Source: an uncultured Dehalococcoidia bacterium
GTDB taxonomy: Bacteria; Chloroflexota; Dehalococcoidia; Lucifugimonadales; UBA3495
NCBI GenBank assembly: GCA_958296225.1
Contig: OY282456.1
Span: 1,798,001-1,862,000 of the forward strand
DNA: 64,000 nucleotides
Direction of reading: 5' to 3'
Shown here piece by piece: positions 58,599-64,000 of this stretch. The notes beneath the pieces were generated by a model, which had not been told where the DNA came from, searched no databases, and saw nothing but the letters and a program-made list of their open reading frames with translations. Positions within the stretch are counted from its first letter, which is position 1, and every line of letters starts with the position of its first letter. The position numbers and the translations under genes are program-made.

Positions 58599-59510
58599 TT
58601 ACCGTCCCCGCAACTTCGGGTCCAGGGCGTCGCGCAGCGCATCGCCCAGGAGGTTGAAGGACAATACCGTTACCGATATGGCCAGACCGGGGAACACCAC
58701 GAGCCACCAGATTGGCTTGTAGGTGTTGGCGATTACGCCGCCCAGCATATTGCCCCAACTGGGAGTAGGCGGGGTTATTCCCACGCCCAGGAACCCCAAA
58801 GATGCCTCAATCACGATGGCCGCGCCAAGATGGGCGGTCGCCAGCACGACGTAGGCGGCAAAGCACTGCGGCGCGATGTGGCGGGCGATGATTCTGAAGT
58901 TGGAAGCCCCCATGGCGCGCGCCGCGTCCACGTAAGTCAGCTCTTTGACCGAAAGCGCCACCGAGCGCACGACCCGCACACCGTAGGGCAGTCGGGTAAC
59001 GGCGATGGCGACGATGACCGTCCAGATGCCGCCGCCCAGGGCCACCAGCAATACCATCGCCAGAACCAGCGCGGGGAAGGACATCACAATCTCCACCAGG
59101 CGTTGGCTGATAATGTCAAACCGCCCGCCCAGAAAGGCGCTGGTGACACCCCAAAACGCGCCCAGCGTCGAGCCTAACAGCACGGACAGCACCGATACTT
59201 GCAGGGAAACCCGGCCACCGTAGATTATCCGGCTCAGGATGTCCCGCCCCTCGTAGTCGGTGCCCAGCACGTATTGAGCGGAGGGCGCGCTGCCCAATTT
59301 GAGAAAATCGACGTAGAGGGGGTCATGCGGCGCAAAGACGCCGGCAAGGCCGGCAACGATGACAATTAGCAGCAGGACAACCCCGGCGACCGCCCCAACC
59401 GGAAACCGGCGGCCGAAAGTCAGCAGTGAGTGAACGACGCTGCCGGCGCGACGCGGCATTGCGCCGGCGAGCTGTGCCGCATCAGTCTGTAAGTCAGCTT
59501 GCCTTGCCAC
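58599..59510 (-). CDS. peptide/oligopeptide ABC transporter permease (DppC type)
   Basis: 303 residues from GTG 59510. The N-terminal OppC segment is FAPHDPLYVDF and LGTDYEGRDILSRIIYGGRVSL. The inner-membrane EAA loop is ELTYVDAARAMGASNFRIIARHI, and the end is LSFNLLGDALRDALDPKLRGR. About six helices are visible. It is the third gene of an operon with SBP and DppB; no ATPase genes follow, so those subunits must be encoded elsewhere. The upstream gap is 63 bases. Confidence 0.9.
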   Translation of the reverse strand: MARQADLQTDAAQLAGAMPRRAGSVVHSLLTFGRRFPVGAVAGVVLLLIVIVAGLAGVFAPHDPLYVDFLKLGSAPSAQYVLGTDYEGRDILSRIIYGGRVSLQVSVLSVLLGSTLGAFWGVTSAFLGGRFDIISQRLVEIVMSFPALVLAMVLLVALGGGIWTVIVAIAVTRLPYGVRVVRSVALSVKELTYVDAARAMGASNFRIIARHIAPQCFAAYVVLATAHLGAAIVIEASLGFLGVGITPPTPSWGNMLGGVIANTYKPIWWLVVFPGLAISVTVLSFNLLGDALRDALDPKLRGR

Positions 59511-59573
59511 GCTAATCAGCCTCGGTGAGTTGCCAGTTATTCATCGGCGCGCCGCCCGGAGGGGCATTGCAAA

Positions 59574-60530
59574 TCAATCGTAACGGATTCTGGGGTCGAG
59601 CACGGCGTAAGCTACGTCAATGGAAAGGTTAACAAAGACAAAGATGACGCCGTAGAGGAGCACCAGGTTTTGCACTACCACGAAGTCCCGCTCGGTGAAC
59701 GCCTGCACCAGCGCGGTGCCCAGGCCGGGCACGGTGAAGGCGGTTTCCACGGCCACCGAACCGCCGAGCAGCAGGCCGAAAAGCACGCCGGAAAGCGTCA
59801 CCACCGGCAGGAGCGCATTGCGCAGGGCGTGGCGCAAAACCACTAATCGCTCCGGCAGACCTTTGGCCCGGGCGGTTCGCACATAGTCATCGCGAATCAC
59901 TTCCAGCAGGGTAGTGCGGGCCATGCGCGCGATGTAGGCGGAGGTGGCTAACCCCAGCACGATTCCGGGAGCAATGACAATCTGGAGATTTTGGAGCGGG
60001 TCCTCCCACAGTTGGATTATCCCCAGGGGCGGCCGGTAGTTGAACGCCAGCAGGGAAAACACCACTACCAGAACGGCCACCCAGAAACTGGGCACGGCCA
60101 GGAATATGATGGTAAAGAACCGCGAGACGTAATCCGCGATGCCGTTTTGCCGGATTGCCCCCAGAATCCCGACGGGCAGGCCGATAATCCAGGAAACCAG
60201 CACCGCGACTATCGCAATCTCGGCGGTCAGGGGGCCGCGCCGCAAAATCAGTTCCGACACGGAATCGCCGCGCCAGAACGATTCGCCCATCTTGCCGGTA
60301 AAGACATCCTGCATCCAGTCGGCATACTGGATATACAACGGCCGGTCAATGCCCAACTGGTGCTTGATTTCGGCGATATCCGCCGCCGTCAGGTTCTCTC
60401 GCCCGCCTTCGCCGTAGAGTATCGCCAGCGGGTCTCCGGGGAGGATACGCAGCGCCAGAAAGATAATCACCGTGATGCCGAACAGGCCCGGGAGCGAATA
60501 GAGCAGGCGTCGGCCGATGTACTTCAGCAT
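59574..60530 (-). CDS. peptide/oligopeptide ABC transporter permease (DppB type)
   Basis: 318 residues from ATG 60530, six bases past the upstream SBP stop. The start LKYIGRRLLYSLPGLFGITVIIFLALRILPGDP is the DppB signature. The EAA loop is VIRDDYVRTARAKGLPERLVVLRHALRNALLPVV, and the end is DVAYAVLDPRIRYD. Six helices are visible. It forms the membrane channel with the next gene, DppC. Confidence 0.92.
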   Translation of the reverse strand: MLKYIGRRLLYSLPGLFGITVIIFLALRILPGDPLAILYGEGGRENLTAADIAEIKHQLGIDRPLYIQYADWMQDVFTGKMGESFWRGDSVSELILRRGPLTAEIAIVAVLVSWIIGLPVGILGAIRQNGIADYVSRFFTIIFLAVPSFWVAVLVVVFSLLAFNYRPPLGIIQLWEDPLQNLQIVIAPGIVLGLATSAYIARMARTTLLEVIRDDYVRTARAKGLPERLVVLRHALRNALLPVVTLSGVLFGLLLGGSVAVETAFTVPGLGTALVQAFTERDFVVVQNLVLLYGVIFVFVNLSIDVAYAVLDPRIRYD

Positions 60531-60536
60531 CAGATG

Positions 60537-62339
60537 CTACTTGTCCAGCCAGGCGGTATCAAAGCGGATGTCGTTGAACAGGGTTACCCGGTTGGCCCGG
60601 CCGTGTCCCTTCACGTAGTTGGCGAATCCGTCAATGATGGTGAAGTGGTTGATGAGAATCATCGGCGACCATTCTTCCAGCAGCGCCGCGCCGCGGAGGG
60701 TGAGTTCTTCTTTCCGCGCCGGGTTGGTTTCGCCGATGAGTTCGGCCACCAGCGCATCAAACTCGGGATTGGACGAGCCACGGTTCCAGTTGCCGCCGCT
60801 GCCGGCGCTGAACCAGGCCGACCAGTAAGCGGCGGTGGCGGCCAGCGGGGTCGGAGTGCCGTTGACCGCCAGGTCGTAGTTGCCCTGGTCGCGGTCTTCC
60901 TGCCACACCGAAGTATGCACGACGCGAATTTCGCTGTTGATGTTGAGGTTTTGCTTCATAAACGCCTGCATCATGGGCGCCATGGGCGAGACGAAGAAGT
61001 TGATGTCGCGTACCATCAAATCCAGCGTGGGGAATCCCTCTCCGTTGGGGTATCCGGCGTCTGAGAGCAGTTGCTGGGCCTGGGCGATGTCCTGCGCGGA
61101 AGTGGGACAGTTGTAACCGGGCTTCGTGTCCAGCGTTGCGGCGCGGTATTGCGCTCCGAAGTCGGGGTCGTTAGGCAGAATCCAGGTTCCGACTTCAATC
61201 TCGCGAATGGCGGCCACGGCCACTGCGATGGCGCAGCGGTCTTGCACCATAGAGATGGCGCGGCGCACGCCGGCGTCGCCCAGCGGGCCGCTTTCGTGGT
61301 TGACGAACATTCCTCCCATACTCGGCACCGAGTACACGACTACGGTATGGCTGTCGGCATAGTTTTGCCGGATGTCGTCGCGCAGGTCGGCGCCGGCGCC
61401 GTACACATAGTCCACGCGCCCGGTAATGAGCGCCGCCCCCGTCGCCGGCCCGTAGGCCAGGTGGTTGTGCTGGATGCCATCCAGGTAGGGCAGTTCCGGG
61501 TTCCAGTAATTCGGGTTCTTTTCCGACATCCAGAACTCGCCGGCCTGGTGGTCGGCGAGGATGTAGGGGCCGGTGCCAGGATGTTCAACGGTGCCTGGCT
61601 TGATTTTCTTCAGGTCGAGGTTGTTGTCATCCAGCGTCTTTTTGCGCTCGATGACGTTCCAGCCGGAGGCGATCGCGGCCGGGAGGAAACTGCGCGGCGC
61701 CGTCAGCACGAACTCCACGGTTAGCGGGTCCACGGTGCGAATCTCCTCTACCGCCTCAAACACGCTCTGTCGTGGCGAAATCATGCCGGTCGGCGGGAAT
61801 ATGATGCGGTCAAAGGTGGCCTTGATGTCCTCGGAAGTCAGCTCGGCGCCGTCGTGGAACAGCACGCCGTCCCGGAGATGGAACGTGTAAATGAGGCCGT
61901 CGTCGGAGACTTCCCAGGCGTAGCCCAGGTCAGGAATGACTTCCCGCCCGCCGTCGAAGGGGCTGTAACGCAGCAGGTTGTCGAAAAACGGCCCCTGGGG
62001 TTGGGCGCAGGCCGCCGTGTTGCACTGGTGCATATCAAAATGGGGCGAGTCGGAGAGGCCGGCCCACTGCATAATGCCGCCGCGTAGGGGGGTGTCCTCC
62101 GGCGCTTTGAGCATCAGGCGCGGAGTGTCGGCCTGAACCAGGGGCGGCGCGGTAGGCACCGCAGTTGCAAACGGCGTGGACGCCACCGTGGGCTCCGGTG
62201 CGGCGGCGGTAGCCTGGGCCTGGGGCGCTGCTGTGGCCTCGGGTTCGGCGGGGGCAGCGCCGCCGCAGGCGGTCAACAGAACCAGCAATAGCGCCATTGC
62301 TAACGACGATGTCACCCTGATGCTAAACGCTGCCCTCAT
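60537..62339 (-). CDS. peptide ABC transporter substrate-binding lipoprotein
   Basis: 600 residues from ATG 62339 (GGAG 8 bases upstream). The signal (SSLAMALLLVLLTAC) ends in a lipobox with Cys25, then an Ala/Pro/Thr-rich linker of about 45 residues precedes the SBP_bac_5 domain: RGGIMQWAGLSDSPHFDMHQ, YTFHLRDGVLFHDGAELTSEDIKATFDRI, and the C-terminal WSPMILINHFTIIDGFANYVKG. It binds peptides or similar ligands outside the membrane and hands them to the two permeases encoded directly downstream. Confidence 0.92.
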   Translation of the reverse strand: MRAAFSIRVTSSLAMALLLVLLTACGGAAPAEPEATAAPQAQATAAAPEPTVASTPFATAVPTAPPLVQADTPRLMLKAPEDTPLRGGIMQWAGLSDSPHFDMHQCNTAACAQPQGPFFDNLLRYSPFDGGREVIPDLGYAWEVSDDGLIYTFHLRDGVLFHDGAELTSEDIKATFDRIIFPPTGMISPRQSVFEAVEEIRTVDPLTVEFVLTAPRSFLPAAIASGWNVIERKKTLDDNNLDLKKIKPGTVEHPGTGPYILADHQAGEFWMSEKNPNYWNPELPYLDGIQHNHLAYGPATGAALITGRVDYVYGAGADLRDDIRQNYADSHTVVVYSVPSMGGMFVNHESGPLGDAGVRRAISMVQDRCAIAVAVAAIREIEVGTWILPNDPDFGAQYRAATLDTKPGYNCPTSAQDIAQAQQLLSDAGYPNGEGFPTLDLMVRDINFFVSPMAPMMQAFMKQNLNINSEIRVVHTSVWQEDRDQGNYDLAVNGTPTPLAATAAYWSAWFSAGSGGNWNRGSSNPEFDALVAELIGETNPARKEELTLRGAALLEEWSPMILINHFTIIDGFANYVKGHGRANRVTLFNDIRFDTAWLDK

Positions 62340-62525
62340 ACTCAACACTCCTTTCGTTCACGTGGTAGCAGTGGACGGACATTATTCGCCGCCCGGCGCA
62401 GACTTTAATCCGTTCTACGCCGTCCAGTGCCAATGTTCATAGAGCATAGCAATTATTTACATCGCCGTACATTCTTTGTCAAGATACGGCGCCGGTTGGG
62501 CAGCGTTACGATTCAGGGCGTGTCG

Positions 62526-62645
62526 TCAAATTATTTTGGCCCACGGCGCCAGGGCCCGTATCTGGCAGATTGCCAGGTATGACGCCGCGTTTTTGGCATA
62601 CCGCGTCGCCACCCCCCGCCATTCCTGGAACTTGCCAAACCCGTT
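62526..62645 (-). mobile_element. 3' remnant of an IS5-family transposase gene
   Basis: On the minus strand, a frame ending at TGA 62528-62526 encodes VANGFGKFQEWRGVATRYAKNAASYLAICQIRALAPWAKII. The FxKxxEWRxxATRYxKxAxSYL pattern is the C-terminal DDE-transposase helix conserved in IS5-like (IS427-group) elements. The 5' part and the other IS end are not found. It is a dead fragment. Confidence 0.72.
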
Positions 62646-62677
62646 CGCCACCAAATGAAGCGGAGGAGCTCAGAGCC

Positions 62678-62711
62678 GCCACATATGCCTCACGTGCGAG
62701 GCATATGTGGC
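62678..62711. repeat. perfect 14-bp-stem palindrome
   Basis: GCCACATATGCCTC at 62678-62691, a 6-base loop, then the exact complement at 62698-62711. It follows the 3' end of the minus-strand surface-protein gene (stop at 62778) but has no T-run. It may act as a terminator or an operator, or mark the old IS end. Confidence 0.6.
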
Positions 62712-62777
62712 AGAGAGTTCACCCGGATACGGCTCGCCTGAAGGTGGGCGGTTGAGTTCGGGGAGGCTGTGCCGCTG

Positions 62778-64000
62778 CTAAGGCGCCGCTGGCGACCTTC
62801 CAATTCCGAGGCGCCGGCGGTTCTTGACGACCAGGGCAGCGACCGCGGCGACGAGCAGCAGCAGCAACAAAATCCACCAGATTGAGCTAACGCCTCTGTC
62901 CGGCGCGGACGGCGCCGGCGGCGGCGCTGGGGTCGCCGCAGGAGTCGGCTCCGGCGCCGCGGGGAGCGCGGGCGTCGCGGTGGCCGGCGCCTGCGCCACG
63001 GGGAGCGCGGGCGTCGGCGTCGGGGCCAGTGCCGGCGTAGCCGGTTCCGGCGTCGACGTCGGGGCCGGCGTAGGAGTCGGCGTGGCGGCGGCCGGCGTCG
63101 GCGTGGCGGTTGGTGTCCGCTCGATAGCGGGCGGGCCGGCCGGATGCCCCGCGTCATCTGTAGGGGCCACGCCAACGGTAAGCAGGTTCTCCGACGCGGT
63201 CGACTCCCGAGTGGTCGGCGGCGTGGTTGGCATCGGCGTAGTCGGCATCGGCGTAGTCGGCATCGGCGTCGCGACGGCCGGCGTGAGAGTCGGCATCGGC
63301 GTCGCGGTGGCCGGCGCGGGAGTTGGCGCCGGCGTTGCGGCGGGCACGGGCGCCGCGGCGGCCGGCCGTGTGGCCGGCTCCGGCGTGGGCGCCGGCTGCG
63401 TCGTCGGCTCCGGCGTGGGCGCCGGCTGCGTCGTCGGCTCAACCTCTTCGCGTTGCGCGCTGCGCTCCATCACGGTTATGTAGAAGCTGAGCGACGCCGT
63501 CTCGCCCCTCTCGTCCGAGACGCGCCACGTGTATGGGGTTCGCGCCATGGGCGCTTCCGGCCGTCCGCTGACCCGGCGCACAGCGTCTCGAGCCACCCCG
63601 GATGGCAAGTCGGGGCGGAGCGTGTATTTGAGCTCGCCGCTGCCGCCGCTCGCCGGTGGCAGCATGAACGGGGTTAGCGCCCGGTTCTGCATCCAGGATT
63701 TGTCCTCTATCGTATCGGAGAAGGACAGAGGCAAAATCTCGTCCGGCACTTCCGTAGGCGGAAGCGTTGGCGTCGGCCGCGGTCCCGCCGATGCCACCCT
63801 TATCTTGAACGTCAGCTGCGCGGCGTCGCCGTCGGCGTCCGTCGCCTTCCAGGTGTAGGTCGTTGCGGCCTGGTGGCCCGTGGGAGTGCCGCTGACCTCG
63901 TGGCTGTCGTCCCGGCTGACGCCGGCGGGCAGCGCGGGGCTGAGCCTGTAGGTCAGATTGCCGTCGCCGCCGGTGGCCTCTGGCAGAGTGAACGCGGTTA
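62778..64000 (-). CDS. membrane-anchored Ig-like repeat surface protein (partial)
   Basis: The frame is open from the right edge to the stop at 62778, so only the last 407 residues are visible. At least two putative-Ig repeats are present: FTLPEATGGDGNLTYRLSPALPAGVS...YTWKATDADGDAAQLTF and FMLPPASGGSGELKYTLRPDLPSGVA...YTWRVSDERGETASLSF. A long PT/PA-rich stalk (residues about 190-350 of the visible part) follows. A C-terminal helix (IWWILLLLLLVAAVAALVV) with NRRRLGIGRSP anchors it. Short DNA repeats in the stalk (15-bp and 30-bp units) suggest length variation. Confidence 0.85.
   Translation of the reverse strand, partial: TAFTLPEATGGDGNLTYRLSPALPAGVSRDDSHEVSGTPTGHQAATTYTWKATDADGDAAQLTFKIRVASAGPRPTPTLPPTEVPDEILPLSFSDTIEDKSWMQNRALTPFMLPPASGGSGELKYTLRPDLPSGVARDAVRRVSGRPEAPMARTPYTWRVSDERGETASLSFYITVMERSAQREEVEPTTQPAPTPEPTTQPAPTPEPATRPAAAAPVPAATPAPTPAPATATPMPTLTPAVATPMPTTPMPTTPMPTTPPTTRESTASENLLTVGVAPTDDAGHPAGPPAIERTPTATPTPAAATPTPTPAPTSTPEPATPALAPTPTPALPVAQAPATATPALPAAPEPTPAATPAPPPAPSAPDRGVSSIWWILLLLLLVAAVAALVVKNRRRLGIGRSPAAP
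63229..63273 (-). repeat. three 15-bp tandem repeats in the stalk region
   Basis: ggcatcggcgtagtc occurs twice in tandem with a third, slightly changed unit. They encode PMPTT steps of the surface-protein stalk. Confidence 0.7.
63376..63435 (-). repeat. two 30-bp tandem repeats in the stalk region
   Basis: A 30-base unit beginning ggctccggcgtgggcgccgg is repeated exactly twice. It encodes the TTQPAPTPEP repeat of the stalk. Confidence 0.7.

Larger units (their letters stand above)
62340..62777. other. intergenic with a transposase remnant and palindrome
   Basis: About 440 bases between the ABC operon and the partial surface-protein gene. It includes an IS5-type transposase 3' remnant (62526-62645) and a perfect 34-nt palindrome (62678-62711). 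No intact gene is seen in the rest. Confidence 0.6.

Noticed and set aside
58391..58600. A CIRCE/HrcA operator before groEL
   Set aside because: No TTAGCACTC-N9-GAGTGCTAA pattern is present in the region upstream of groEL.
63229..63435. Regular short repeats that could suggest a CRISPR array
   Set aside because: The units are in frame, tandem, without unique spacers, and encode the Pro/Thr stalk of a surface protein.
1..64000. tRNA or rRNA genes
   Set aside because: Scanning the intergenic stretches, I saw no convincing cloverleaf with a GGTTCGA arm and no rRNA-like sequence. This was by eye, so a tRNAscan or Infernal run would be needed to exclude them.

Overview
The window is GC-rich bacterial DNA with dense genes on both strands, many ATGA-type overlaps and clear Shine-Dalgarno sites. 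The gene content suggests a Chloroflexota lineage of the Dehalococcoidia/SAR202 type, possibly a marine or host-associated member: three CaiB/BaiF CoA-transferases, seven glyoxalase-fold (VOC) proteins, an F420-dependent NADP reductase, LarE/LarC, an Asp23/AmaP/DUF2273 stress module, and large Pro/Thr-rich surface proteins. This placement is an inference from gene content; no rRNA or other phylogenetic marker was found.

Layout. 1-8 kb: the start of a McrB-like gene cut by the left edge, a DABB-type protein, a TPR protein, a TPP enzyme, a Uma2 nuclease, two overlapping CoA-transferases, and a cluster of small two-helix membrane proteins, one broken by an amber codon. 8-14 kb: leuC-leuD with its own terminator, a decayed lipoprotein gene, and three VOC genes. 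14-16.5 kb: the Asp23 module and an aquaporin-like channel. 16.5-28.9 kb: mixed metabolism (DUF429, oxaloacetate decarboxylase-like enzyme, PIG-L deacetylase, F420 reductase, thioredoxin-like protein, aldo/keto reductase, a third CoA-transferase), plus a frameshifted surface-protein gene. 28.9-33.1 kb: an intergenic stretch rich in miniature inverted-repeat elements, then an MFS transporter and an M20 peptidase. 33.1-38.8 kb: a secreted protein of about 1,900 residues with GLUG and beta-sandwich repeats. 39-42 kb: larE-larC for nickel-pincer cofactor maturation. 42.2-44.4 kb: a Septu-like ptuA-ptuB defence pair. 44.4-49.3 kb: two GNAT genes and a rearranged YchF/membrane-protein/thiolase duplication. 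49.4-54.3 kb: a one-polypeptide type IIG restriction-modification enzyme followed by an EVE-domain protein. 54.3-62.3 kb: queG-dcd, a NYN nuclease, an orphan groEL and a peptide ABC transporter. 62.5-64 kb: an IS5-type transposase remnant and a partial membrane-anchored surface protein that runs off the right edge.

The points that most deserve a second look are these. (1) Five copies of a roughly 122-bp MITE family share termini but carry two unrelated interiors. (2) A nested duplication joins a ychF 5' fragment to a nearly identical copy of the thiolase 3' end, while the membrane-protein genes lying between have diverged. (3) The type IIG gene has an AT-richer target-recognition segment that contains a perfect 20-bp inverted repeat. 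(4) A decaying family of Thr/Pro-linked extracellular proteins shares a repeat with a PVSLL..L...PGV core. (5) Four possible nucleic-acid defence loci lie within this one window.
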